DNA of 46,761 nucleotides from a bacterium 1xD42-87 (GCA_003611805.1 RAYM01000046.1:1-46761); one strand, 5' to 3'. Positions 16,454-26,010 are shown, numbered from the stretch's first letter. A program made the numbers and translations. The notes: generated by a model from the sequence alone, not told the origin.

Positions 16454-18862
16454 CTAATTACTATAGCACTTTTTCCCGTAGAATGCAAGTGCCGCCAACA
16501 GGCTTAAAAACGCCAGCGCTGTCAGCCCTTCCCACACAAATCCCGCCGTGCAGAGCGGATCATGCCAGGTAAGCGTCACCCGTCCCCCGGCACTCCCCGC
16601 CGTGGACAGCCTGACATTGCCGTTTTCCGTTTTTTCCACTGGAAGCGTTCTCACCATGCCGTCCGCCTCCGTCACGAAAGCCTTCAAATACCTGTCCCAA
16701 GCAAAGGAAAGTATATAGTTCTGCCCTGCCTCCCCGTCAAAAGAGAGAGTCTGCATATTTTCATCCGTCAGAGGCACCCGATTCCCCGCGCCGTCCATAC
16801 ACAGGCTGTCCACCCCCACAATCTCCACCAGATCATATCGATCATTGAAAGCGCACACCCGCTCCACATGGATCCCCGGCAGAGTCCGCAGGGCGGCGAT
16901 GACGTCCTCCCTCCGATCCTGCCAGTCGGAAAGAAACTTCTTTTTCTCCTGTGTCATCCTGTTATCCGCAAGCGCGGTCTTATCCAGAAGCAGATAGCGC
17001 ACGCTGTTTTCTATCAGCTGTTTCTCAACTTTTTCAGGCTTCTGTTGCAAGCTTATATTGAATCTTTCCAACGTCTCTGCATTAGTAAACGCGGCATAAA
17101 AATCTGTATCTGTATAAACTGCATCAAACATCTTCAGTCTGCTTTTTTCCGCAGTAACCTCATAGCCAGCTAATGAAAAGGCACCAATAGCAGTAGGAAA
17201 ATTCCTGGTCATATTGCGAGACAGGTCAAAGCATTCATCATTCACCCCCGGAAACTGCAAAAACGCGGCTGTCCTGTAATTTTTCCCATCCACACCTGCT
17301 GCCGCGAGCGCGGAGAGCGCAGCCTCCTTCTCCTCCGCAAAATTCCCTTCAATCCGCATATCAAACATGTGCCGCACCACCTTGACAGTATCACAGGCGT
17401 TGACCACGCCCACACAGGCAAAGACCGCCGCAAGAAGCGCAGCCGCAAGCCGGATGCACCGCATTTTCCGACTCTCGGTTTCTGCCGCACGTTTCTCACC
17501 GTTGCCTGTAACTGTCTCCCGTTTGCCCGCGCTGTTCCCATACCTGTCCGCGCCTGTCCCGCGCTCAGCCGCCCCGACAAGATACGCCAGTATCACAACC
17601 GCCAACGGTACCGCCGTAAAAATTGCCTTGAAAAGATAACGGAAATTATGGACAACAGGCATCATGCCGAGAAAATATGCCGCCGCACCGCCGCTCATAA
17701 GAGACAGGAAGAAGAAAAACGAGCCCGCACATCCTGCTGCCGTCTTCTTCTCGTGGGACCAGCCGGCTGCCCTTTCATATCCCGACCGCAGTTCCTTCCG
17801 AAATTCTTCCCAAAATCCGTCAGCGCACACCGCCGCCCCCGCCTGCGTTTCCCCTCCGTACCTATGCCTCCGCTCCAATGCCCCTGCCCATTTCAGGAAT
17901 CGGACGACAGCGCAGAACAGCGCCGCAAACAACAGAACCCCTACTATACCCATATAGCACACGAGATTGTCGTCCCGCTCCATCACAAAGGAGTCCAGAA
18001 AAGAAAAGCCGTCCCCGTGCCGCCGCAGGATGCCCTGCGGGATCGCGGAGTGGATCAGCAAGCTGAAATACCAGAGGGGATATTTCATAAACTCTTCCTG
18101 TTTCTGAAAACCGCCGGACGCCTGCATCAGGAGCAGCAACATAGGCAGGGAAAGCCCTATGCCCACCGCCGCATTGGTGCACAGCACCATAAAATAACGT
18201 TTGTTTTTTAATATCATCATCGTCAGACACAGGACGCCGAACAGGATATAGTGATAGAAGGTGTACTGCACGTTCCCCATCCACAGATCCATCGCCAGCA
18301 CAACGCCGCAGGCACAGTACATGAGTTTTCCCTCCCTTGTACAGCACAGAAAAACATAGATGAGGAGAGACACCATAAAATAGTTATTGAACACATAATA
18401 CCAGACGTAAAACGCCCAGAAACATCCCATCGTACCATAGGTCACAGCAAGAAGGAATGACGGGACCTGTTTACATCCGAACCGTCTGCATATCAGATAG
18501 AAAAAGAGATTCCCCAACACCACCATCAGCCCGATATAGAAGGTGATGGCATCCATCCCGCCGGGCAGAATCTCCGCCGCCGTGTACGAGAGCAGCATAA
18601 GCGGATTCATCACGCCGTAATACCCCTGCTCCGCCACGGGCATCCCTTTCATCTGATAAAAATCATAGCAGTAAATCCTGCCTGTCCTCCAAAAGTCCTC
18701 GAAGGCGCGCTCCACGACCGGATACCACTGTGTCCTGTTGTCGTCGATCAGAAACACTTCCGGATTCCCTCCCGCAAGCAGCGCGACATATAGAACCGAC
18801 GCCAGTAAAACGAGCAGCAACCCCTTTTCTGGCAACCCCCACCTCTTTCGTTCCTCATTCAT
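16454..18862 (-). CDS. YfhO-like polytopic membrane protein (GT-C-like)
   Basis: This 802-aa protein has about a dozen hydrophobic helices, a first external loop with an acidic pair (Asp40-Asp41), and EQGYYGVMNPLMLLSY at 78-93, followed by a C-terminal external domain of some 250 residues and a last helix. This is the layout of the YfhO family, which in several bacteria helps add sugars to lipid-linked glycopolymers such as lipoteichoic acid. The substrate cannot be read from sequence. It sits 59 bp after a second GT-C-like gene, and both lie between pilB and pilC, so glycosylation of cell wall polymer or of pilin are both possible. An AT-rich imperfect direct repeat overlaps its stop region at 16436-16465. 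Confidence 0.75.
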   Translation of the reverse strand: MNEERKRWGLPEKGLLLVLLASVLYVALLAGGNPEVFLIDDNRTQWYPVVERAFEDFWRTGRIYCYDFYQMKGMPVAEQGYYGVMNPLMLLSYTAAEILPGGMDAITFYIGLMVVLGNLFFYLICRRFGCKQVPSFLLAVTYGTMGCFWAFYVWYYVFNNYFMVSLLIYVFLCCTREGKLMYCACGVVLAMDLWMGNVQYTFYHYILFGVLCLTMMILKNKRYFMVLCTNAAVGIGLSLPMLLLLMQASGGFQKQEEFMKYPLWYFSLLIHSAIPQGILRRHGDGFSFLDSFVMERDDNLVCYMGIVGVLLFAALFCAVVRFLKWAGALERRHRYGGETQAGAAVCADGFWEEFRKELRSGYERAAGWSHEKKTAAGCAGSFFFFLSLMSGGAAAYFLGMMPVVHNFRYLFKAIFTAVPLAVVILAYLVGAAERGTGADRYGNSAGKRETVTGNGEKRAAETESRKMRCIRLAAALLAAVFACVGVVNACDTVKVVRHMFDMRIEGNFAEEKEAALSALAAAGVDGKNYRTAAFLQFPGVNDECFDLSRNMTRNFPTAIGAFSLAGYEVTAEKSRLKMFDAVYTDTDFYAAFTNAETLERFNISLQQKPEKVEKQLIENSVRYLLLDKTALADNRMTQEKKKFLSDWQDRREDVIAALRTLPGIHVERVCAFNDRYDLVEIVGVDSLCMDGAGNRVPLTDENMQTLSFDGEAGQNYILSFAWDRYLKAFVTEADGMVRTLPVEKTENGNVRLSTAGSAGGRVTLTWHDPLCTAGFVWEGLTALAFLSLLAALAFYGKKCYSN

Positions 18863-18921
18863 ATCCTGTCATTCCCCTGTCTGTATCTTTTACGGGCAGG
18901 ACAGTTCCCGCCGCCCGCTTT

Positions 18922-20820
18922 TCACTGCCCTGTCTGAAGCGGACTGAGTCCCGTCTCCTCCAGCAAGTCCCGCCGCACATGGATGCTGCTTGCCAGATAG
19001 TCCGCCCCCGCCTTCCACACCTGCTCCGCGTCTCCCTGATAGACCAGCACATAATCCCGCATACTGACCGCCCCGCCATATGCCGCCGAAAGATCCGGCG
19101 ACATCCAGAGCACCTGGGGCGGTTCCTGTTTCCTCCATTGTGCAAACTGCCTCTGCGTCTCATCCTCCGAAAGGCGTATGTGGGTGATGTAGTTGCGGTC
19201 ATTCTTTCCGCCATTAAAGTTGAAATACAAATTATCTTCAAAATAGGGAGCCAGGTTTACCGCCATATTGCACTCATTGATATCCACGTTCCCGACATTT
19301 CCCTCCGCGTCATGTTCCACCAGCCAGCCTGACATGATCCAATACCTGTCCAGATGATGTTCTTTGATAAAAGCAGCTTCGTTCCGTCCCGGCGCATATT
19401 CCTTATCCATATCCAATCTGCAAGCCGCACCCGTCCAGTACAGGGAAACGCTCATCGCCAGCGTTCCGAACAGGACCGCCGTGCACCGCACAGCATCAGC
19501 TGCGCTTATGCCTGCAGACATTTCCAGCCGATCCGCCACCCTTCCCGCTGCAGTTTCCACGCTTCCCGGCATCCTCCGGGCGTTCTCCCCGTCCCGCGTC
19601 CCCGCCGGGCACACACCGTGGTTCCCGCTCTCTGCGGAAACCCAGCACCAGAAAACAAAATAGAGCAGCCCGATCCCGATATGGTGGATCGACATATACA
19701 CTAGTGCGGCAAATACCGCAAACAGACTGTAGGGAAGAACCAGCAGCAGCACTGTGCCCTTTTTTCTTCCGTAGTACAGCAGCAGGCCCCAGACCAGCAG
19801 GCCTGTCACTACCCCGCCGACCATCGCGGAAGGCATCAGGAACGCCCTCGGCAGAATCATGTGTTCACTGTAAATATCCGTCGCCACCGCGTCTGCCGGC
19901 AGAACAAGAAGCGTATAAAGCAGCCGCACGGCAAAGGAATTTCTTATGATTTCGGAGTCACCAGACACCACGGCATAAGTATCCGATCTTGGCATAATCT
20001 GCCAGATAACGCCTAACGCCGCCGCCAGAAGAACCGCCAGCCACCGAATCCGCCTGTCGGCGGCGCATCCACGCAGCCACTCCCGAATCTGCAGTCCGTC
20101 CGGAAACCGACCGTCCTGCCCGTTCCGGCTCCCATACTTTCCTCTGTTGACCCGTACATCCTGTTTCCGACTGCCCGCATTCCCGATCTCCCACAGCCAT
20201 ACGAGCGCCAGCCCGCCCGCAATGACAAGCCCGTAGGCGAGCGTCACGCACATCAGAATCAGCGCCGCCACGTATCTCCCCGGTCTCTCGTTCCTGCTCC
20301 GATAGACAATCGCCAGAAGCACAAATGCCAGTGTCAGCACACAGTACACCCTGGAAATCACGCCATACTGATAAAAGAAAAAGTAGGTAAACGGCAGCAA
20401 GAGCCGCACCAGTCTGGGGAAAGGCGCACGCCACAGAATCAGAAATACCGCCGTCCCCATAAATGCCAGGCTCACAAGCGACAGCGACAGCTCATAGGGC
20501 GCTCCCGCCTTCGCAAGCGGCATCAGAATCAAGTGCCATAACGGCGGATGCCCCTCGTAATGGGTGGTCTCCAGAAACAGGGTCTTAAGCGTCACCGAGC
20601 GCGCGATCTGCCATGCCTCCGCCTCGTCAAAGAACGGCTCGTGTACAGCCGCCATGCCCAGATGCGCCGCCGCATAGACGAGGAACGCGAAGATTTCCGG
20701 GATCTTCCCCGGCAGCGCCTCCACCTTCCGCGCAAGCATCGCCACCCTGTCCGCTCCCGCCGACAATATCTCTACTGTTTTATGTAAGAGCGGGTATTTC
20801 TGCTTCATGTTCTCTCTCAT
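18922..20820 (-). CDS. GT39-like polytopic glycosyltransferase
   Basis: This 632-aa protein has about ten hydrophobic helices. The first external loop contains HEPFFDEAEAW (acidic residues at 65-66) and HYEGHPPLWHLI near 87-98, typical of GT-C glycosyltransferases of the PMT/ArnT (GT39) type that use polyprenyl-phosphate sugars. The long external C-terminal part is predicted soluble. It overlaps the 3' end of the Rpn-like gene by 41 bp, so translation may be coupled. Start choice between 20820 and 20808 is unsure because neither has a well-placed ribosome site. Acceptor and sugar are unknown. Confidence 0.75.
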   Translation of the reverse strand: MRENMKQKYPLLHKTVEILSAGADRVAMLARKVEALPGKIPEIFAFLVYAAAHLGMAAVHEPFFDEAEAWQIARSVTLKTLFLETTHYEGHPPLWHLILMPLAKAGAPYELSLSLVSLAFMGTAVFLILWRAPFPRLVRLLLPFTYFFFYQYGVISRVYCVLTLAFVLLAIVYRSRNERPGRYVAALILMCVTLAYGLVIAGGLALVWLWEIGNAGSRKQDVRVNRGKYGSRNGQDGRFPDGLQIREWLRGCAADRRIRWLAVLLAAALGVIWQIMPRSDTYAVVSGDSEIIRNSFAVRLLYTLLVLPADAVATDIYSEHMILPRAFLMPSAMVGGVVTGLLVWGLLLYYGRKKGTVLLLVLPYSLFAVFAALVYMSIHHIGIGLLYFVFWCWVSAESGNHGVCPAGTRDGENARRMPGSVETAAGRVADRLEMSAGISAADAVRCTAVLFGTLAMSVSLYWTGAACRLDMDKEYAPGRNEAAFIKEHHLDRYWIMSGWLVEHDAEGNVGNVDINECNMAVNLAPYFEDNLYFNFNGGKNDRNYITHIRLSEDETQRQFAQWRKQEPPQVLWMSPDLSAAYGGAVSMRDYVLVYQGDAEQVWKAGADYLASSIHVRRDLLEETGLSPLQTGQ

Positions 20821-21733
20821 ATCCTTCCCGGTACAGAGTGTCAGCCTCCTCCTCTTTTAGCTGAAAACAGGTCTGCAGCATACCTTTAATATACTCTTTG
20901 GACTGTTTCTGTAGTATGGATTCTTTCACAAAGGCAGTTGCCCCGCGGATTTTTTCTTCACGCATCCCCCGTTGCCTTCCTTCTTGCCTTCCTTCTTGCC
21001 TTCCTTCTTGTCTCCCTCTCTCCACATACATAGTCGCTGCATATCCCATCGTTACCTTTCCTCCTCTCTCCTGTTCTTCCTGCAATAATTTCTTATTGTC
21101 CAGCAAAATTGTTTCACCCGTCAATGCATGTAACATACCCATTGTCGCATCTATATCCTTAATCTCCTGATCCGTAGGTGTATATTGTTCCCCTTCCGCC
21201 AGATAATCAACTACCACTCTCATGTCGCTCTTAAACCTCTGTCGTATTTCCAGAGGCAGGGTTCTCATCGAATACATATGCAGGCAGACATTGTCTATGT
21301 ACTTTCTCGCCATACGATGAATCTTTTTCCTGCGAAAAAACCGATAAAAATCGTGGCTAGCATTCCATGCCTTATCACCCCAATACAACACGAGCGTAAT
21401 TGCGGGATAGATATCCCTGCCGTCATACTGCTGTCTATAAATCGCGCCTTCATACCCGGCCTTGCGGAGCAGTATCCTATAATCTGGTCCAGACTGATTT
21501 TCCAACGTATACTGCGTTGCGATTCTGCCATTTCTCATCTCATATTTGCTGACATCATTATATTGATTGCGCAATGCACCGTTTACAGCCTGATATAAGG
21601 ACTCTGTCGGCGCCGGCTGCAGATCTTTCGCCAATACGACCTGTTCTCCTTCAAAAATCAAAGCGTTAATGGTATCTGCGAATACCTCTGCGCTGTATTC
21701 AAACTGCTTAGCTGCCAAATCCTTTTGTCCCAT
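20780..21733 (-). CDS. Rpn-family PD-(D/E)XK nuclease
   Basis: The start at 21733 is favoured because AAGGAG lies six bases upstream and the family-like N-terminus begins there (MGQKDLAAKQFEYSAEVF); the longer frame to 21955 crosses the promoter. The 317-aa product has a PD-(D/E)XK-like core with Asp60 and Glu78-Asn-Gln80 (LENQSGPDYRILLR), then YPAITLVLYWG. This fits Rpn/transposase_31 proteins, which are recombination-promoting nucleases and not true transposases. Near the C-terminus a QEGR repeat is encoded by perfect 12-bp DNA repeats. It has its own promoter and a 175-nt leader. It may be an accessory insertion in the pilus locus. Confidence 0.8.
   Translation of the reverse strand: MGQKDLAAKQFEYSAEVFADTINALIFEGEQVVLAKDLQPAPTESLYQAVNGALRNQYNDVSKYEMRNGRIATQYTLENQSGPDYRILLRKAGYEGAIYRQQYDGRDIYPAITLVLYWGDKAWNASHDFYRFFRRKKIHRMARKYIDNVCLHMYSMRTLPLEIRQRFKSDMRVVVDYLAEGEQYTPTDQEIKDIDATMGMLHALTGETILLDNKKLLQEEQERGGKVTMGYAATMYVERGRQEGRQEGRQEGRQRGMREEKIRGATAFVKESILQKQSKEYIKGMLQTCFQLKEEEADTLYREGYEREHEAEIPALT
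20972..21007. repeat. Three perfect 12-bp tandem repeats in the Rpn-like gene
   Basis: TTGCCTTCCTTC occurs three times head to tail, with degenerate copies on both sides. It encodes the repeat (Gln/Arg)-Glu-Gly-Arg. The unit is a multiple of three, so copy number changes would alter protein length without a frameshift. Confidence 0.9.
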
Positions 21734-21872
21734 CTGTCTCTCCTTATGTATACAGAGCCACTGGGACCTCCTCTTTTCCCTGTTTCCCGTCCCGCAAACC
21801 CTGCCTGTGTCTGTGAAATTATGGCAGAACCTGCCAGAATAACTGATGCGGGTAAAAATCCGCCGATAGAAA

Positions 21873-21904
21873 CAGCCGGTCTCACACGTCATGATGACCG
21901 GCTG
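21873..21904 (-). promoter_or_regulatory. Hairpin at the 5' end of the Rpn-like transcript
   Basis: CAGCCGGTC pairs with GACCGGCTG in a 9-bp perfect stem with a 14-nt loop. It begins a few bases after the predicted transcription start and so caps the 5' end of the leader. It may stabilise the RNA. Confidence 0.5.
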
Positions 21905-21914
21905 ATTTATTATT

Positions 21915-21943
21915 AGAATATCGCTTCCAGAAAAATTTGTCAA
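21915..21943 (-). promoter_or_regulatory. Promoter of the Rpn-like gene
   Basis: On the minus strand TTGACA (21943-21938) is followed by a 17-bp spacer and TATTCT (21920-21915). Transcription would start near 21908, giving a leader of about 175 nt. This promoter also could serve the two GT-C genes. Confidence 0.65.
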
Positions 21944-22001
21944 GATTTTTTGCAAAATTTATTGACGCTTTTTAGGATATCACTCGTTTTTTCCTTGCTT
22001 C

Positions 22002-23696
22002 CTACAAGTCAAAGGATACCCGCATCATTTCCTGCACGGATGTAATTCCTTCCAGCACATACCTGGTGGCGCTCATGCGCAGGGTGCTCATCCCCTCCTC
22101 CAGCGCCTTATTCTTGATATCCTCCGCGGTTCCGCCCTTGCTGATAATGGATTTCAGGGGCTGGCTCACCTCCATGATCTCATAGACGCCGATACGTCCT
22201 TTAAAACCGGTGCCGTCGCACCTCGGGCAGCCGCACGGCTCATAGACCGTCACATCCGCGTCAGGCTCCATCTGCAAAAGCTCCAGTTCCTCCGCGTCCG
22301 CCTTTTTCTTCCGCTTGCACTCGGGGCAGAGTCTGCGCACAAGTCTCTGGGCGATAACGCCGATCGTGGAATCCGCAATCAGATATGGCTCGATTCCCAT
22401 GTCCGCCAGGCGGGTGATGGTGCTTGCCGCAGAATTGGTGTGCAGGGTCGAGACCACCAGATGACCTGTGATAGATGCCTGCACGGCAATCGAAGCAGTC
22501 TCCTGGTCACGGATCTCACCGATCATAATGATATCCGGGTCCTGACGCAGAATCGAGCGCAGGGCGGATGCAAATGTCAGATTCGCCTTCGTGTTAACCT
22601 GTACCTGGTTGATGCCGTCAATATTCGCCTCCACCGGGTCCTCGACGGTAATGATGTTCACATCCTCCTTATTCAGCTCGCTGAGCGCCGTGTACAGGGT
22701 GGTGGACTTACCGCTTCCCGTAGGACCTGTCACAAGCAGGATCCCATGCGGATGCTTTAAGATATGGTCGAACTTTTTCAATTCGTCAGCCTTTAATCCG
22801 AGCTGGCTCTTCTCCTTTGTCAGAGCGTTCTTGGAAGTAAGACGCATAACGATCTTTTCCCCGTATACAGTCGGCAGGATGGAAACACGGATATCAAACT
22901 CCTTCCTGTCCACGATCTGGGTGATACGACCGTCCTGCGGTTTTCTCTTCTCGGAAATATCCATGCCGCCGATAATCTTGACACGCGCCACGATCGCCGG
23001 CAGAAGCCTGATGCTGTAAACCGCTTTCTCATAGAGGGCGCCATCAATACGGTAACGTATCCGCACCTGCCTTTCCATCGGCTCGATATGAATATCGGAA
23101 GCGCGCTGTCTGACAGCCTGATCAATCATACCCTTGACGAGCTGCACAATGGGGGAATTGTTGACATCCTCACTGTACATGTCCTCCTGCTCAACTATCT
23201 GGCTCTCTTTTTCTCTGGTATATTCCTCCAGAGCGGAATTCACTTCCGCCTGCCCGTAATAATTGTCCAGCGCCAGCATAACGCTGCCCATGGTGGCAAC
23301 CACAGGCTCCACCTGCAGGTTCGTAATGATATTGATATCGTCCATTGCACCGATATCCATGGGATCGGACATTGCCACCCGGAGCACGTTCATGTTATCC
23401 GGCGAATACTCGAAGGGAATCGCCCGGTGCTTTTTTAAGACATTCGCAGGCACAAGATCCAGAATCTCCTGCGGGATCTCGGTGTTCTGCAGATCCACCA
23501 TGTCATAGTGGAACTGTTTGCTCAACGCCCTGGCAATATTCTCCTCAGTGGTAATACCCTCATCCACCAGCGTTTCGCCCAGTTTACGTCCACTGCCCTT
23601 CTGCCGTTCCAGTCCTCTCTGCAGATCTTCCTCCGTAATAACGCCGTTCTGTACAAGCACGTCTCCCAGACGCACCTTTTTTCTCTTATAATCCAT
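22002..23696 (-). CDS. pilB: Pilus extension ATPase PilB
   Basis: This 564-aa protein has an N-terminal MshEN domain (residues 1-150), which in related ATPases binds cyclic di-GMP. The hexameric ATPase core follows: Walker A GPTGSGKS at 324-331, DPDIIMIGEIRD around 386-397 with the Walker B Glu, and a His box near 411-420. Cys457, Cys460, Cys490 and Cys493 are placed as the zinc ligands found in PilB/GspE. It powers pilus extension on PilC. The start has GGGGG six bases upstream. It is 24 bp downstream of pilT, so the two are co-transcribed. The MshEN domain and the HD-GYP-like neighbour both hint at cyclic di-GMP control. Confidence 0.95.
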   Translation of the reverse strand: MDYKRKKVRLGDVLVQNGVITEEDLQRGLERQKGSGRKLGETLVDEGITTEENIARALSKQFHYDMVDLQNTEIPQEILDLVPANVLKKHRAIPFEYSPDNMNVLRVAMSDPMDIGAMDDINIITNLQVEPVVATMGSVMLALDNYYGQAEVNSALEEYTREKESQIVEQEDMYSEDVNNSPIVQLVKGMIDQAVRQRASDIHIEPMERQVRIRYRIDGALYEKAVYSIRLLPAIVARVKIIGGMDISEKRKPQDGRITQIVDRKEFDIRVSILPTVYGEKIVMRLTSKNALTKEKSQLGLKADELKKFDHILKHPHGILLVTGPTGSGKSTTLYTALSELNKEDVNIITVEDPVEANIDGINQVQVNTKANLTFASALRSILRQDPDIIMIGEIRDQETASIAVQASITGHLVVSTLHTNSAASTITRLADMGIEPYLIADSTIGVIAQRLVRRLCPECKRKKKADAEELELLQMEPDADVTVYEPCGCPRCDGTGFKGRIGVYEIMEVSQPLKSIISKGGTAEDIKNKALEEGMSTLRMSATRYVLEGITSVQEMMRVSFDL

Positions 23697-23720
23697 AGTC
23701 AGCCCCCATTTAACCGCAAC

Positions 23721-24776
23721 CTACATTACTTTGTTCTGCATACCATCGGGATCCTGCGCAAACTGAATCGCCATCTCCCTGTCGATCTTTCCCTCGTAAA
23801 ACAGCTGTATGATCGCGTCGTCCATGGTAATCATACCCAGCTTGCGGTTGGTCTGCATAACAGTCGCCAGCTGATGTGATTTCCCTTCTCGTATCAGATT
23901 CCTGACCGCATGGTTCGCGTGCATCACCTCAAATGCCGCCACTCTGCCCATGCCGTCCATTGTGGGAATGAGCTGCTGGGAAATGACAGCTTCCAGGACA
24001 TTTGCCAGCTGTACTCTGATCTGCTGCTGCTGATGGGGCGGGAATACGTCGATCACACGGTCTACGGTGCTAGCCGCACCGATGGTATGCAGGGTGGAAA
24101 GCACCAGGTGCCCGGTCTCAGCCGCCGTGATCGCAACGCTTATGGTTTCAAAGTCGCGCATCTCGCCGACCAGAATGATATCCGGGTCTTCGCGGAGAGC
24201 CGCTCTCAGGGCGTTGGCATAACTCTGGGAATCCAGTCCGATCTCCCTCTGGTTCACCATCGCCATCTTATGCTGGTGCAGATACTCGATCGGATCTTCC
24301 AGCGTGATCACGTGGGCGTCCCTGTTATTATTGATCTTGTCGATGATAGCCGCCAGCGTGGTAGACTTACCGCTTCCCGTAGGACCTGTCACAAGGATCA
24401 GCCCGCGCTTGCGCTCGTAAAGATTGATAACCGACTCCGGCACGCCCAGCTTCTCCGGCGCCGGAACCTGCGTGCCTACCAGACGCAGCGCCAGGGCCGC
24501 GGAACCCCTCTGCTTGTAAACGTTGACACGGTATCTGCCCAGCTCCGGAATCGAGAAGGACATATCATACTCGCCCCGCTCGTCAAAGCGCTCCCGCTGC
24601 ACATCATTCATAATAGAGTAAGCGACCGTCAGCGTATCCTGCGGCATCATTTTCGGATATTCCATGGTAATCAGATTTCCATTTACACGCATCTTGGGCG
24701 GTATTCCCACCGTGATATGTACATCTGACGCACCGGCATTTTTCGCCGTCTGCATAATCTCCTGTATCGTCGGCAT
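23721..24776 (-). CDS. pilT: Pilus retraction ATPase PilT
   Basis: This 351-aa protein has Walker A GPTGSGKS at 131-138, EDPIEY at 160-165, DPDIILVGEMRD around 197-208 and the PilT signature AVRNLIREGKSHQ at 290-302. The retraction signature and the short N-terminal domain separate it from PilB. Retraction drives twitching motility and DNA uptake. It lies 35 bp downstream of the HD-GYP-like gene. A full PilB/PilT pair implies a dynamic pilus and not a static fibre. Confidence 0.95.
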   Translation of the reverse strand: MPTIQEIMQTAKNAGASDVHITVGIPPKMRVNGNLITMEYPKMMPQDTLTVAYSIMNDVQRERFDERGEYDMSFSIPELGRYRVNVYKQRGSAALALRLVGTQVPAPEKLGVPESVINLYERKRGLILVTGPTGSGKSTTLAAIIDKINNNRDAHVITLEDPIEYLHQHKMAMVNQREIGLDSQSYANALRAALREDPDIILVGEMRDFETISVAITAAETGHLVLSTLHTIGAASTVDRVIDVFPPHQQQQIRVQLANVLEAVISQQLIPTMDGMGRVAAFEVMHANHAVRNLIREGKSHQLATVMQTNRKLGMITMDDAIIQLFYEGKIDREMAIQFAQDPDGMQNKVM

Positions 24777-24811
24777 TTCCGATTCCCCCTCTTATCGTAT
24801 TTTAGCAATCC

Positions 24812-25927
24812 CTACGGAACTGCGACCTCCAGATATTCCTCTTCTTCCACTTCTATACCGTTTTTCTTCAGCAATTCCATATCCATTACATGACGGTTGT
24901 CCAGCGTCTTCATAATATCCTTGATTTCAAGATCCTCATACACATCCATATTCGCAAGATCAACGATACTGTTATCCTTAAACATCAGAAGCATAGGGCG
25001 CAGAACATCCGTTTCGTTCGCCGCAAGGACAAGCGCCTTATCCCCTGTATTTAACTCCACGCTGACCCCTGGCACAAGAATATTGACGGACTTAATGAGC
25101 GCCTCCACCACCTTGCTGTGGTACTTTTCTGGATTGTTCAGAAGGAATTTCAGCGCCTCCACCTCGGAAGCCGGCTCCTCATCTATCTTCATCGCCGTCA
25201 TCATATCATATGTCTCCGCCACAGCAAGCACCCTTGCGCCGTTCACCAGCCGGAGCGACGAGGTGTCCATGTCCGCCAGTATCCTGTGCGCCTGCGAGCA
25301 GATCCGCCTGATATTGGGCTTTGCCGAAAAAGCTGTCTCCAGAAGGGCATGTCCCGCCTCTTCCTTGGCGTTCATTGTCATGTCGATCACCGGACCGCCG
25401 GCGACCTCCTCCTCCTCGAAATGCATGATCTTTCCGATATCGTGGACAAGAGCCGCCTGTACCGTCTCCATCTGCTCCTCCACCCTCATATTCATAACAT
25501 GTGCTATCAGCGCGCAGAGAATCGCCACATTCAGAGAATGCTTGTATATGTAGTCCTCTTTACTTCGGAGATTCTGCTGAAAATTAATCCTGCCGTCCAG
25601 ATGACCGTAATTCTTGATGATATTGGAAGCGATCATGTCATTTCTCTGTGGCCGCCCATTCGCCGCAATCCAATCCAGCTCTTCCCGAATTGAAAACACG
25701 CACATGGTCTGGAAGCGCTCAAATTCCACGTCCGCCCTCGTCATGGGCGGCACAGGCTCCGCGGGCTCAAGAATAAAAATCCCCAGCAGCCCGAAATTCT
25801 TTACGCTGTTGATACCCTGTACCGTCAGCTTGGAATTCCTCTCATAGAGCAGAACGCCGTTTTTATTGTAGATAGGACGCGCCAATCTCATTCCGGTCTT
25901 CAAATCTTCACTCTTTATAAAACGCAT
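24812..25927 (-). CDS. HD-GYP-like protein with degenerate GYP motif
   Basis: This 371-aa protein has an N-terminal domain of about 110 residues and an HD domain with His130, His162-Asp163 (ALVHDIGK), His193 and His214 in the expected order. The segment that should read HHE...GxGYP is missing: QAHRILADMDTSS runs straight to ARVLAVAETYDMM. Active HD-GYP enzymes hydrolyse cyclic di-GMP; without the GYP part this may be a weak enzyme, a binding protein or one with another substrate. It lies directly upstream of pilT and pilB in the same orientation and probably regulates them. It follows sigK by 83 bp. Confidence 0.82.
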   Translation of the reverse strand: MRFIKSEDLKTGMRLARPIYNKNGVLLYERNSKLTVQGINSVKNFGLLGIFILEPAEPVPPMTRADVEFERFQTMCVFSIREELDWIAANGRPQRNDMIASNIIKNYGHLDGRINFQQNLRSKEDYIYKHSLNVAILCALIAHVMNMRVEEQMETVQAALVHDIGKIMHFEEEEVAGGPVIDMTMNAKEEAGHALLETAFSAKPNIRRICSQAHRILADMDTSSLRLVNGARVLAVAETYDMMTAMKIDEEPASEVEALKFLLNNPEKYHSKVVEALIKSVNILVPGVSVELNTGDKALVLAANETDVLRPMLLMFKDNSIVDLANMDVYEDLEIKDIMKTLDNRHVMDMELLKKNGIEVEEEEYLEVAVP

Positions 25928-26010
25928 TGTCCCATTTCCTCCATTCCATCTCTATCTTCACATCCGACTTCGTGTTCGCGCAGCGTCCGACTTTTTTCCT
26001 CACCCTTCTT

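Noticed and set aside
16436..16465. AT-rich direct repeat (TACTAATTTACTATA and TACTAATTACTATA) considered as an attachment site
   Set aside because: The copies are short, imperfect and almost adjacent, with no element between them.
20940..21020. Short tandem repeats considered as a CRISPR array
   Set aside because: The units are 12 bp, contiguous without spacers, in frame, and inside a coding region.
20780..21955. Rpn-like gene treated as an insertion sequence
   Set aside because: No terminal inverted repeats or target duplications were found around it. Family members named transposase_31 are nucleases and not IS transposases.
1741..25927. Missing secretin (PilQ) and PilP taken as a broken locus
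   Set aside because: Gram-positive bacteria have no outer membrane, so their type IV pilus loci lack these genes.
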